The notes beneath the pieces were generated by a model. That model saw nothing but the letters and a program-made list of their open reading frames with translations. It did no database searches and was not told where the DNA came from. From Syntrophaceae bacterium (GTDB lineage Bacteria > Desulfobacterota > Desulfomonilia > Desulfomonilales > Desulfomonilaceae), in assembly GCA_014874425.1 (NCBI GenBank), contig JACWAG010000282.1, positions 1 through 19,153 of the forward strand: a stretch of 19,153 bases of DNA, in the 5' to 3' direction. Numbering within the stretch: the first letter of the stretch is position 1; each line of letters begins with the position of its first letter. Positions 1 through 7,800 of this stretch are shown in pieces. Made by a program: the position numbers and the translations under genes.

Positions 1-142
1 CGCAGGCAAGGTATATCATATGCCTATAGTGTATCTGACCGAATTGATAGGTGTGGCGTTCAATGATCCCAAAGTCGGGGCGTGGTTCGAGAAACATCTT
101 GTCTCTCCTGTTCCTGTCCTGGCAAAAAGAGGCTTGCTTTAA
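1..142 (+). CDS. C-terminal end of a probable HdrB-like (heterodisulfide reductase subunit B family) protein, partial
   Basis: An open frame enters from the left edge (codons start at base 2) and ends with TAA at 140-142. The visible 46 residues include MPIVYLTELIGVAF, then a short KHLVSP segment and a basic-hydrophobic tail ending RGLL. This matches my memory of the extreme C-terminus of HdrB-type CCG-domain proteins, where a proline-hydrophobic 'PVLYxTQLxGLAxG' stretch follows the last cysteine motif. Such proteins form part of electron-bifurcating or disulfide-reducing complexes in anaerobes. The cysteine motifs themselves lie outside the window, so the family call rests on the tail alone and the partner genes are not visible. 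Confidence 0.55.
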   Translation, partial: AGKVYHMPIVYLTELIGVAFNDPKVGAWFEKHLVSPVPVLAKRGLL

Positions 143-181
143 TCTCCCGACCTGGATCTTCCAGTGACATTCCGCGGGGTC

Positions 182-211
182 CCAACCTGAACCAATCCTG
201 GTTCAGGTTGG
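182..211. terminator. Perfect 13-bp hairpin after the HdrB-like gene
   Basis: CCAACCTGAACCA (182-194) and TGGTTCAGGTTGG (199-211) are exact reverse complements around a 4-base loop. The hairpin begins 40 bases past the stop codon of the upstream partial gene. No T-run follows directly; the nearest is a T-rich stretch at about 223-234. It could be a transcription terminator or an mRNA 3'-end stabiliser. Confidence 0.5.
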
Positions 212-306
212 CCTACGGAAGTCTATTTATTTTTACGCCACGACCTTTTCTGTGATTAAATTCAGGTTAGGATTGCAATTTTACCCGCTTGAAGTGCCAC
301 ATGGGG

Positions 307-327
307 AAAAGCCCGTTCAAAAGGGCT
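307..327 (-). terminator. Weak intrinsic terminator for the barrel gene
   Basis: Read on the minus strand just past the stop codon at 329-331, there is a 5-bp stem (AGCCC/GGGCT) with an 8-base loop. It is followed directly by TTTTCCCC. The stem is short, so the call is tentative. Confidence 0.35.
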
Positions 328-328
328 A

Positions 329-1327
329 CTAGAAAATCAACTCGGCTGAAGCCGCGACAGAAAGCTGGTCGGACCAGACCCTTGATCCATCAAAGGAAAA
401 GTCTACGCTAAAGAAACTGTTAGTGAGCTGATGTCCGCCATTGGTTATGATGCGTTTGAAATCCAAATCAATCAGGCCTTTAATGTTTTGGCGAATCAGG
501 AATGAAACCGTCGCTCCGGCGTGCCAGCAATGGCCTCTGGTGCTTTCGTTTGTGATGCGCTGACCTTCTCTAAGCAGGTGCAGGTCCTGATTCTTCGCCA
601 AGACCACCGCATAATCCAGCGTGATGGTAAGATCCGTGGTCGGCATGGACCTGAAAATCCCGGAGGTATTGACCTGAGTGTTTATTAAACCCCCTAAATA
701 GTACTGATAAAATGTCTGGTCGAATTCTATCCCTTCGCCGGGCAGATCGGTGTTATATCCGTCCAGGCCGACCTGGTAACCATCGTGTGTGACAAACGAA
801 AAGGTCTGGTAACGTGCCCCCACAACAGGATGAACTATCTTGAAAAAAGAGACATCCGGGTTAAACAGAATCTTGAGGTCGACCAGCCAGGACCTCTTGA
901 GCTGGCATTTTGACTCGCTGAAAACCGATTTCTGCGAAGGCTCATAATCCTGGTCCCAATCGCTATCCTGCATTCTGGCCCGGCCCTCCTGGTTTATATT
1001 CACCCAGGTATCAAGCACCACTGACCAGTAACTGGAATTGTAGATATAATCTCCACCAAAGAACCATTGATCTATAGGGAATTCAAGTCGGCTTAAAGGG
1101 TTCTGTTTGGGAGGAAAAGGATTAGGGAACTGATAGGATGTGTAACTGTTGAAGAACTTCTTTACGCCAATTGAATACTGCCAGTTCGCTGCCCCCACGC
1201 GCGAAACCAGGTCCGAAACCACATCCAGCGGATCAGTGTATTGAGCCGTCGCAGAGAACGGTTGGGCGCACGAATAGATAAAAATTAGGGTGGTCGCCAA
1301 AATGGCGACCCCTATTCGAGAAATCAT
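329..1327 (-). CDS. Predicted outer-membrane beta-barrel protein, unknown function
   Basis: The 332-residue product starts with a hydrophobic signal peptide (about residues 1-28, ending SATAQ). The rest is rich in Tyr, Phe, Trp, Gly, Asn and Asp in alternating patterns typical of transmembrane beta strands, and the protein ends in phenylalanine (SAELIF), a common last residue of outer-membrane proteins inserted by the Bam complex. No conserved family motif was recognised. The start is supported by AAGGA five bases upstream of the ATG. A cysteine at residue 20 (IYSC) looks slightly like a lipobox, but Tyr at -2 fits poorly, so ordinary signal-peptidase cleavage near residue 28 is more likely. 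It is divergent from glnD and has no partner gene on its strand. The barrel is inferred from composition and terminus only. Confidence 0.6.
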   Translation of the reverse strand: MISRIGVAILATTLIFIYSCAQPFSATAQYTDPLDVVSDLVSRVGAANWQYSIGVKKFFNSYTSYQFPNPFPPKQNPLSRLEFPIDQWFFGGDYIYNSSYWSVVLDTWVNINQEGRARMQDSDWDQDYEPSQKSVFSESKCQLKRSWLVDLKILFNPDVSFFKIVHPVVGARYQTFSFVTHDGYQVGLDGYNTDLPGEGIEFDQTFYQYYLGGLINTQVNTSGIFRSMPTTDLTITLDYAVVLAKNQDLHLLREGQRITNESTRGHCWHAGATVSFLIRQNIKGLIDLDFKRIITNGGHQLTNSFFSVDFSFDGSRVWSDQLSVAASAELIF

Positions 1328-1769
1328 ACCTATCCTTCATTGCATGCGACAAGGTGATTCAAAGAACCAGTCAATGGCGACTAAACCAAAAGCCTTGTAA
1401 AATCAGCTTGCCGCGAAATAAATCTCAATCGGTCTTCAATAACAGATAAACCGACAGATGAGGTTTTCAACAATACATATGGAATGTATGCACAATAACA
1501 TAAGGAAGATGACAAGTCAACGATGATTAAACCTTAACTATTGTAATCGTTATACTTTATATAATTGCAATAACTTGTTGCTTTATTGGATGAATATGTT
1601 TATTTATTGTTTCTTGCCGGATGGGAATGCGTGAAAAAAATGGGCAAACGTCTTTCTCCCGGATATATTGTTTCTGGTCCAACAGTCTGGGCAACGCCTA
1701 AACAGATTGCACGACATAGATCAGCGGCTGGGGCCTGAACTGGGACCCCAAAGGAAAGGACGATCCGGC
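1328..1769. other. Divergent AT-rich intergenic region upstream of the barrel gene and glnD
   Basis: No gene is supported here. The stretch 1440-1640 is strongly AT-rich. It holds an exact TATAAT at 1560-1565 but no well-spaced -35 box, and an imperfect dyad with half-sites ATACAT and ATGTAT (1473-1489, 5-base centre). Promoters for both divergent genes probably lie here. From 1668 the glnD frame is open, but the codons up to 1769 are taken as untranslated leader because the good ribosome binding site lies just before 1770. Confidence 0.5.
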
Positions 1770-4445
1770 ATGAGGTTCATTTTCTCCACACATGACAAAA
1801 CGGAACAGATTCAAAAAATTCGAGACGGCATAGCAAATTATCGGGACGGCGGCCAATCGGACCCAGCCAATTTCGAGATGAATCCGGTCTATGACGAACT
1901 ATTGTGCCAGGTTTGCGATCATTTTCTGGGTTATTGGAAAAACGAGATAGCGCTGGTAGGGCTCGGCGGTTATGGACGCCAGGAAATGAGTCCCTATTCC
2001 GATATCGATTTATTGTTTCTAAGACCGGAAAATGCAGCCGAAGGTATTTATCGTGGAATACGGAACATACTGTACCTGCTTTGGGACGCCAGGATTGAAC
2101 TTGGTCATTCTGTGAGGACTGTAGAAGAGTGTAAACAGGAAGCGAACAGAGACCTGGCTGTTTTGACTTCCATGATGGACATAAGACGCGTATGGGGGTG
2201 CCCGGAAATATGTCACAATCTGGTAGTTCAGAGAAACCGGTTAATCATTGAATCAGATCCTCTTGACCTTTATCTCCGCATCGAAGCGGAAATCAGGAAG
2301 TCCCGCGAGAAATTCGGCCATACCATTTACCTTCTTGAGCCCCACCTCAAAGAAGGTCCGGGCTCGTTAAGGTATATTCAGCTTTTGACATGGCTTGCCC
2401 GTATGATATTTGGCTGTGCGACCCTGGATGATCTCGTGATTGCCGGATTGTGTTCTGAAAAGTCGGTCCAGGAAATCAAGGATGGTGTCCGTTTTCTGGC
2501 CGAAATCAGGACCCGTCTCCATTTTATTGAAGGCCGCCGGGATGACCGTCTCAAATTTGACTGTCAGGCCATGATAGCCAAGGACATGGGGTTTCAGGAG
2601 ACCCCGGAAAGACCGGCAGTAGAAAATTTCATGAGAGAATATTATAAGCACGCTGCGACAATGGACTTCTTCGGCCGGCAGCTCCTCGCTAGAGCCAGGC
2701 TATTCCTGAGACCAAAGCTAGTTTCCAACAATAAGAGGCTTGATTTGAACTCCTCCTTTTATGTTGGTTCAGGCGGGATAAATTTTCTCAATCCGGACAG
2801 CTTTGGTCGCGATGTGAAAGAGCTTTTCCACGCTTTCAAGCTTATAGCTGAAACAGGCTGTGATTTGGACATCAGACTTGTTGACTTGATTCGTTCAAAG
2901 CTATCTCAACTTGACGAGGCGACTTTGCACGACACTGAAGCGAGTCAGCTTTTCCTGGAAATCCTCAAGTGTCGGAGAAACGTGGCAAAAGCCTTGAATA
3001 CCATGATGAAAGTCGGGTTCTTGGAACGATTTATTCCTGATTTTGCACGGATCAGATTTTTACCCCAGTACGACGTCTATCATCAGTATACGGTTGATTT
3101 GCATACGATCGCTGTGCTTGAAAATATAGACGAGATGGAGCGGCATGAGGGGCCGGAAGACGAAAGACTGTTAAGGACGATCTTCTCAAAACTCGAGAAA
3201 CCGCTAATTCTGCGCATTGCCGGACTCTTCCATGACATCGCTAAAGGAAGTGGATCAGGTCACGATTTAAAGGGGGAGAAAATCGCAGGCTCGATCATGG
3301 AGCGGTTCGATCTTCCATCCGAGGATGTCGAGGATGTGCTGTTTTTGATAAGAAATCATCTTGCTATGACTCACCTTGCTTTCAAAAAGGACATTCACGA
3401 TGAAGCCCTCATCAACCGTTTTGCTGAAAACGTAATGTTAAGGCGCAGGTTGGACTTATTACTTCTTTTGACCTATTCGGACCTAAAAGCCGTAGGTTCA
3501 ACTGCCCTAAATTCCTGGAAGAAGATGCTTTTGGAAGAACTCTACTACAGGACCCTGGACGTCATCGAAGGCGAAGGAATAGATGGTCAGGACTTGTCCG
3601 ACTGGGTTAAACAGATAAAGGCCGTCGTTCGGGAGTTGGTCCCTGTTGAACACAGAGGCGAGCGTCTCGAAGAGTTTCTTGCGAGAGCAAACCCCCGCTA
3701 TTGTCTGGACTTTTATCCGGGAGTAATTGTGGACCATTTTATGGAGATCGAAAACCGACTTTCTGAAACACGCAAGGAATCTCTTTCTCTGGATGATCTT
3801 ATCGTAAGAAAAATAGATCATCGAAAGCCTGGGTACAGTTCCATAACTTTGATCATACGAGATCAGCCTGGCCTTTTTTACAAAATTGCCGGCACGCTTT
3901 CTTCAAACAAGATAAATATCTTGAGTTCATGGACCCACCTGATAGGTCCGATTGCAATTTCTACATTACACGTCAACAATATACCGGAAGGACCTGTTGA
4001 CGACCCGGAAAGATGGAAGAATTTCCAAAATGATTTCAGAAGGGTAATCGCCAGTGAAATCGACATCGACACTCTTGTGGAAACAAGGAGGCAAACCAGG
4101 GGATTATTCTCCAGACCATCAAATCCCCGTTTCCCCGTCAAAGTCGAAATTGACAACTCAACATCCGACAATGCCACTATAATTGAAGTTTACGCGCACG
4201 ACCGGCCCGGACTTCTTTATGACATCACACGGAGGTTGTCGGCCTTGGGACTAAATATAGTCCTTGCCAAGATCACAACAGAAGTGGATCAGGCGGCCGA
4301 CATCTTTTACACACAAAATCAAAACGGGAATAAAATAATCGACTTTGACGAGCTTGATTCAATCAGGGAGGAACTTGCAAAGCACTTGTCAGTAATGGAA
4401 AAGATAGATCTCGAAAAACAGGCGCCTACGCAGATCTCATTCTGA
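1770..4445 (+). CDS. glnD: Bifunctional [protein-PII] uridylyltransferase / uridylyl-removing enzyme
   Basis: GlnD senses glutamine and adds or removes UMP on PII proteins, controlling glutamine synthetase and nitrogen gene expression in the cytoplasm. Numbering from the ATG at 1770 (891 residues, close to the roughly 890 usual for the family), the nucleotidyltransferase domain shows GLGGYGRQE at 64-72 and SDID at 77-80. The HD hydrolase domain shows FHDIAKG, with the HD pair at 488-489. Two C-terminal ACT domains begin near 691 and 802, with DQPG at 698 and DRPG at 811, which bind glutamine in known homologues. The frame stays open back to a TTG at 1668 (925 residues), but AAGGAAAGGA at 1751-1760, nine bases before 1770, favours the later start. 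xerD follows after a short gap and is probably co-transcribed. No PII or ammonium transporter gene is in the window. Confidence 0.95.
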   Translation: MRFIFSTHDKTEQIQKIRDGIANYRDGGQSDPANFEMNPVYDELLCQVCDHFLGYWKNEIALVGLGGYGRQEMSPYSDIDLLFLRPENAAEGIYRGIRNILYLLWDARIELGHSVRTVEECKQEANRDLAVLTSMMDIRRVWGCPEICHNLVVQRNRLIIESDPLDLYLRIEAEIRKSREKFGHTIYLLEPHLKEGPGSLRYIQLLTWLARMIFGCATLDDLVIAGLCSEKSVQEIKDGVRFLAEIRTRLHFIEGRRDDRLKFDCQAMIAKDMGFQETPERPAVENFMREYYKHAATMDFFGRQLLARARLFLRPKLVSNNKRLDLNSSFYVGSGGINFLNPDSFGRDVKELFHAFKLIAETGCDLDIRLVDLIRSKLSQLDEATLHDTEASQLFLEILKCRRNVAKALNTMMKVGFLERFIPDFARIRFLPQYDVYHQYTVDLHTIAVLENIDEMERHEGPEDERLLRTIFSKLEKPLILRIAGLFHDIAKGSGSGHDLKGEKIAGSIMERFDLPSEDVEDVLFLIRNHLAMTHLAFKKDIHDEALINRFAENVMLRRRLDLLLLLTYSDLKAVGSTALNSWKKMLLEELYYRTLDVIEGEGIDGQDLSDWVKQIKAVVRELVPVEHRGERLEEFLARANPRYCLDFYPGVIVDHFMEIENRLSETRKESLSLDDLIVRKIDHRKPGYSSITLIIRDQPGLFYKIAGTLSSNKINILSSWTHLIGPIAISTLHVNNIPEGPVDDPERWKNFQNDFRRVIASEIDIDTLVETRRQTRGLFSRPSNPRFPVKVEIDNSTSDNATIIEVYAHDRPGLLYDITRRLSALGLNIVLAKITTEVDQAADIFYTQNQNGNKIIDFDELDSIREELAKHLSVMEKIDLEKQAPTQISF

Positions 4446-4479
4446 TGTCAGAATCATCTTGAGCCAGGAGTATGAACCA

Positions 4480-5409
4480 GTGTTGGGACAGGAGAAAAAC
4501 ACAGCTTCGCATCTTGAAGGAATCGACATCTTTGTCAATGCCTTCCTGGACTACACTCTCGTAAACCGTGGGCTCGCTAAACTGACAGTAGAATCATATT
4601 CTTCTGATTTGACGGACTTCACAATGTTTCTGAAGTCGAGAAATATTTTCTTCCCAAATCAAATTGAAAAAGAACACGTTTTGATTTTTCTAGATCTGTT
4701 AAATCAACAGGGTCTGTCCGCCAGAACAAGGGCAAGGAGGCTATCGTGTCTAAAAGGGTTTTTCAAATTCCTTATTGAAACAGGCGCCATCCTTGAAAAT
4801 CCTTGTGAATACATTGAGACCCCCAGACTTCCGAAACGAGTTCCCCAATACCTTGATCAGCGCGAAGTTGAGTCCCTTATAGCAGCAACAGACACTTCGG
4901 GCCCACTGGGGATTAGAGACGACGCCATGATTGAACTGCTGTATGCGACCGGCCTGAGGGTTTCTGAGTTGGTCAGCCTGGAAACTTACAGGGTAGATTT
5001 CGAAATCGGATGCGTCACGGTTATGGGCAAAGGGTCCAAAGAGAGGGTTGTTCCAATGGGACTCACCGCGTCCAAGAAATTGCTGGGTTACTACGAAAAG
5101 ACTCGTCCTTTAATAATCGGGAACCGAAGAAGCGAGTCAATTTTTGTGACCAGTAAAGGACAGAAAATGACTCGACAGGCTTTTTGGAAAATTATTAAAA
5201 AGATCGCTCGCTGCGCAGGAATTTCTAAAGAGATTTCACCCCACACATTGAGACATTCATTCGCTACCCATCTAGTTCAGAATGAAGCGGACCTTAGATC
5301 AGTGCAACTCATGCTCGGCCACTCGGACATCTCAACAACCGAGATTTACACTCACGTTGCCGGAACCAGGTTAAAAGAGGTGCATAGGAGGACACATCCA
5401 AGAGGATAG
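4480..5409 (+). CDS. xerD: Tyrosine site-specific recombinase XerD
   Basis: XerD acts with XerC at the dif site near the replication terminus to resolve chromosome dimers. With the GTG start at 4480 the product has 309 residues, close to the family's roughly 298. The N-terminal SAM-like DNA-binding domain (about 15-105) is followed by the catalytic domain with all expected residues. These are Arg in ATGLRVSEL (160), Lys in GKGSKER (184), His and Arg in PHTLRHSF (255, 258), His in LGHSDISTT (281) and the nucleophile Tyr in EIYTHV (290). The LGHSDISTT form favours XerD over XerC. The start was chosen because AGGAG (4466-4470) sits nine bases before GTG 4480. A TTG at 4459 would add seven residues but has no ribosome binding site. 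It lies 34 bases after glnD on the same strand. No integrase-type neighbours suggest a mobile element. Confidence 0.88.
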   Translation: MLGQEKNTASHLEGIDIFVNAFLDYTLVNRGLAKLTVESYSSDLTDFTMFLKSRNIFFPNQIEKEHVLIFLDLLNQQGLSARTRARRLSCLKGFFKFLIETGAILENPCEYIETPRLPKRVPQYLDQREVESLIAATDTSGPLGIRDDAMIELLYATGLRVSELVSLETYRVDFEIGCVTVMGKGSKERVVPMGLTASKKLLGYYEKTRPLIIGNRRSESIFVTSKGQKMTRQAFWKIIKKIARCAGISKEISPHTLRHSFATHLVQNEADLRSVQLMLGHSDISTTEIYTHVAGTRLKEVHRRTHPRG

Positions 5410-5422
5410 ATCAAATTAATGT

Positions 5423-5463
5423 AAAAACAAAAGGCCTACCAATTAAATGACATCAGCAGGCCT
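5423..5463 (-). terminator. Intrinsic terminator of the branched-chain aminotransferase gene
   Basis: On the minus strand the arms AGGCCTGCTGAT and ATTGGTAGGCCT pair over 12 positions (three G-T wobbles) around an 8-base loop. They are followed directly by TTTTGTTTTT. The wobbles become mismatches on the plus strand, so the element is directional and belongs to ilvE rather than xerD. The hairpin starts 67 bases past the ilvE stop codon. Confidence 0.65.
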
Positions 5464-5530
5464 ATATCTTGTTAGATTAATTATGTAATCTCAGCATGAT
5501 CGGCATGTGAACAACTAATATCCCTGAGAA

Positions 5531-6598
5531 TTAGCCCACATTTACGACCCAACCATACGGATCAGGTTTCTTGGCCAACTGGATGCCTGTTATTTCATCA
5601 AATAATTCTTTTGCTACTTGGCCGGTCTTGCCGTCCGCAACTATGTAGTCATGTCCCAAGTATCTGAAATGGCTCACAGGGGAAATAACCGCCGCTGTTC
5701 CTGAGCCAAATACTTCCTGTAGCTTACCTTTGTTGGCCGCCGAAACCAACTCACCAATAGAAATAACCCGTTCAGAAACTTTCATACCTTTGGATCTACA
5801 CAGTTGAAGCACTGAATCACGCGTCACACCGGGCAAGATTGTTCCTCCGAGTTTTGGTGTGATTATTTCATCATCAATTCTAAAAAATATGTTCATCGTG
5901 CCAACTTCTTCGATAGCAGATTTGTCCACTGCGTTCAGCCAAAGTACCTGAGTGAAACCTTCGGCGTGAGCTTCTTCCGCAGCGAGCAGTGAAGCGGCGT
6001 AATTAGCTCCTGTTTTAGCTTCGCCTACTCCCCCGGCCGCCGCTCTGGCGTATTTGTCAGTGACCATTATCCTGACTGGCTCAAACCCCTCAGGATAATA
6101 TGCTCCCACGGGTGAAAGAATGATAAAAAAGAGGTATTTTTTCGATGGTCGTACACCCAGGTGAGCATCCGTAGCAATAACGGTAGGTCTGATATAAAGA
6201 GAAGTCCCCGGAGACCTTGGAATCCAGTCTCTGTCTCTTCGTAACAGTTCCGCCATTTGATCCATGAAGATTTTGGGATCTAATGGTGGAATGCACAAAC
6301 GCTCGCAAGATCTGTTAAATCTGGCTATGTTCATGTCTGGTCTGAATAGCAAAATATCTGAATCTTTGGGACCAGAGAAAGCTTTCAAACCTTCAAAGAC
6401 CTGTTGGCCGTAATGAAGGACCATTCCGGCAGGATGTAGAGACAGGTCCTGAACCATAATGATCTTTGCGGACCCCCAACCACCATCAGCGGCGGAATAT
6501 TCAATTGTAAGCATATGTTCTGTGAAAATATCACCAAAACCTAGTTTGTCCTCATCGTACTGTTGGGACCCGGTTCTGTTTCTGGGTAATGTTCCCAT
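5531..6598 (-). CDS. ilvE: Branched-chain amino acid aminotransferase
   Basis: This cytoplasmic PLP enzyme of fold-type IV exchanges the amino group between leucine, isoleucine or valine and 2-oxoglutarate, the last step of branched-chain amino acid synthesis. The 355-residue product matches the larger BCAT subgroup (about 350-360). It shows HYGQQVFEGLKA at 62-73, the PLP-binding Lys in GEAKTGANYAAS (Lys195), the EEVGTMN motif (230-236) and GGTILPGVTRDSV (251-263). AGGAGG four to five bases upstream of the ATG fixes the start. It stands alone on its strand, downstream of a small cysteine-rich gene and a terminator-like hairpin. No other ilv or leu genes are near, so it may be regulated separately. 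The family is clear; substrate preference among the branched amino acids is not decided by sequence. Confidence 0.94.
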   Translation of the reverse strand: MGTLPRNRTGSQQYDEDKLGFGDIFTEHMLTIEYSAADGGWGSAKIIMVQDLSLHPAGMVLHYGQQVFEGLKAFSGPKDSDILLFRPDMNIARFNRSCERLCIPPLDPKIFMDQMAELLRRDRDWIPRSPGTSLYIRPTVIATDAHLGVRPSKKYLFFIILSPVGAYYPEGFEPVRIMVTDKYARAAAGGVGEAKTGANYAASLLAAEEAHAEGFTQVLWLNAVDKSAIEEVGTMNIFFRIDDEIITPKLGGTILPGVTRDSVLQLCRSKGMKVSERVISIGELVSAANKGKLQEVFGSGTAAVISPVSHFRYLGHDYIVADGKTGQVAKELFDEITGIQLAKKPDPYGWVVNVG

Positions 6599-6640
6599 TG
6601 ATCCTCCAGGACCACTTAACGTGGCGCAAATGTTACAACA

Positions 6641-6693
6641 AACAAAAAGCTAGGCGCCTCCCCGGTAAATATTTCCAGAAGGCTTCACCTAGC
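6641..6693 (-). terminator. Strong terminator-like hairpin in the leader of ilvE
   Basis: Read on the minus strand, GCTAGG (6688-6693) pairs with CCTAGC (6649-6654). Inside lies a second stem in which GCCTTCTGG faces CCGGGGAGGC with two wobbles and one bulge, around an AT-rich 9-base loop. The outer stem is followed directly by TTTTTGTTTGTT. This is the classic shape of an intrinsic terminator. It lies about 70 bases after the stop of the cysteine-rich gene and 50 bases before ilvE. It either ends the upstream transcript or acts as an attenuator in the ilvE leader. Confidence 0.65.
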
Positions 6694-6762
6694 CTAGTTC
6701 GGCTATAATAGCAAGTATACGATGAATTTATCCAGAGAAATGTTATGCGAGTTGGTTGATCA

Positions 6763-6960
6763 TTACCAATAATCCTCGGAACCCGTCGCCTGTTCTATAA
6801 ATCTTGTTCGTGAATAGGCGTCACACTCCGAACATGAGAAATCAGACCAACGGCACTTTAGCGCTATGTTTAGACACTCACTATAATGATCACAGTCCAC
6901 TTTTCGGTAGGGTCTGTCCGAGTCCCGGTTTCCCTTAACAAGTACTGGACAAGGTTCCAT
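6763..6960 (-). CDS. Small six-cysteine protein, possible metal-binding, unknown function
   Basis: The 65-residue product has six cysteines: Cys4, Cys23, Cys28, Cys36, Cys43 and Cys46. They give a C-x4-C pair (CDHYSEC) and a C-x2-C pair (CSEC) separated by a WSDF segment, an arrangement that could hold zinc or an iron-sulfur cluster. I have an impression of similar short 'CxxYxxCL..W..FxCxxC' proteins in Desulfobacterota, but no named function. No signal peptide or membrane segment is seen, so it is probably cytoplasmic. The ATG at 6958-6960 was chosen because GGAG lies seven bases upstream; an ATG seven codons earlier has no ribosome binding site. The spaced cysteines and good start make it more credible than a chance frame. 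It lies upstream of ilvE on the same strand, separated by the hairpin at 6641-6693. Confidence 0.6.
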   Translation of the reverse strand: MEPCPVLVKGNRDSDRPYRKVDCDHYSECLNIALKCRWSDFSCSECDAYSRTRFIEQATGSEDYW

Positions 6961-7379
6961 AACTGTGCTCCAACCTCCCATCCGATTTCAGAAATGTCCC
7001 ACGTAAATCGCTTTTACTTCACGGCTCTGAAAATTCTGTACAGTCTCAAGCGACAGAGGTTCCCCAAACCTTAACCAGAAAAATGCGTCTGCTTCGAGCG
7101 ATGCGCAACGGTATCCTGCTGACACTATTAGATAACTTATAATGGCCTCCGCTGAGCTATTGACTTAATAAATTAAGCCTGTCTTTCTCTGGTTACGTTT
7201 CCGGGATTAACAAGCCGGGGATGAGAAAATATGTCTCTCTAAGGAAAGTTTCATTAAACTCATATATAATTTTTGTCAAGGGACTCGAATCGGGGTCGAC
7301 TTTAGTCACGCACAGTGAGGGGTCTTGGAATTGACATATGATTTTCTTTTTGTTGTAGTCCCCTAAAGAGGCCTCCATC
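6961..7379. other. Intergenic region between the cysteine-rich gene and the 113-residue gene
   Basis: No coding region is convincing. The stretch holds an exact TATAAT at 7138-7143 without a well-placed -35 box, a small dyad CTTAAT-AA-ATTAAG at 7164-7177, and the candidate promoter at 7331-7359. Promoters for the two divergent genes are expected here. Confidence 0.4.
7331..7359 (+). promoter_or_regulatory. Candidate sigma-70 type promoter before the 113-residue gene
   Basis: TTGACA (7331-7336) matches the -35 consensus exactly. A 17-base spacer leads to TGTAGT (7354-7359), which matches the -10 consensus at four of six positions. Transcription would begin very close to the ribosome binding site at about 7366, leaving a leader of only about 14 bases, which weakens the case. 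Confidence 0.3.
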
Positions 7380-7721
7380 ATGGTTTCAATAGAAATTCTT
7401 CACAGTAATATTTTTGTTGCTCAGGTCAGTTATAGGCCGGGCTTCTATGTGGAAATCAAGGTCGGAGAGTTGTTTCAAACCCAAAAAGTTGTTTTTCGAG
7501 TTTGCCATCATCAAAACCTTGAATTGGTTGGTAATTGGCCTGAAGCTTTAGATAAATATTTTAATGAATCTACTTTCGAATCACAACCCCATCTTCTCCC
7601 GCATGAATCAGCAAGGGCTGGATGCGCGAGAGAGCACAGGAGTCTTTTTCTTGCGGCCGCCAGAGCGCTGGAAAAGAACCTCACTCCCCTTGGATACGAA
7701 TTTAAAGTGTCTTTCGAATAA
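7380..7721 (+). CDS. Conserved-looking 113-residue protein of unknown function
   Basis: The product is a soluble, mixed alpha/beta sequence with no signal peptide or membrane segment. The first half (about 1-55) is beta-rich (SYRPGFYVEIKVGEL). The second half has a helical stretch, EHRSLFLAAARALEKNL, near 85-101. I recognise no family. The start is supported by AGAGG about nine bases upstream of the ATG. An opposing frame at 7511-7801 overlaps it, but its product has no protein-like pattern and no ribosome binding site was found. It converges on degP across a perfect hairpin. No neighbour suggests a role. Confidence 0.55.
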   Translation: MVSIEILHSNIFVAQVSYRPGFYVEIKVGELFQTQKVVFRVCHHQNLELVGNWPEALDKYFNESTFESQPHLLPHESARAGCAREHRSLFLAAARALEKNLTPLGYEFKVSFE

Positions 7722-7768
7722 TCCTGATGGATAGATATTGACGTTAAGATGGGGTCGGATGTCGAATA

Positions 7769-7800
7769 TGGGTTGGGAGCCTCAATTGGCTCCCAACCCA
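7769..7800. terminator. Perfect 13-bp hairpin between convergent genes
   Basis: TGGGTTGGGAGCC (7769-7781) and GGCTCCCAACCCA (7788-7800) pair perfectly around a 6-base loop. The hairpin is 12 bases past the degP stop and 48 bases past the stop of the gene on the other strand. Neither side has an immediate T-run, so it may be a bidirectional terminator or an mRNA 3'-end structure. Confidence 0.55.

Noticed and set aside
1668..1769. N-terminal extension of glnD from a TTG at 1668
   Set aside because: The extra 34 codons have no clear ribosome binding site, while AAGGAAAGGA lies nine bases before the ATG at 1770 and gives the usual family length.
4459..5409. Phage or transposon integrase interpretation of the tyrosine recombinase
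   Set aside because: The XerD-type LGHSDISTT motif, family length, glnD linkage and absence of attachment-site repeats or phage genes point to housekeeping XerD.
6599..6762. T-box riboswitch or leucine-type leader peptide before ilvE
   Set aside because: No T-box core (TGGNACC-like) is present, and the only short leader frame found (MINQLA) has a single leucine and a single isoleucine, too few for translation-coupled attenuation.
7193..7381. Minus-strand open frame of 62 codons
   Set aside because: No ribosome binding site seen and no protein-like pattern; it overlaps the promoter region of the gene at 7380.
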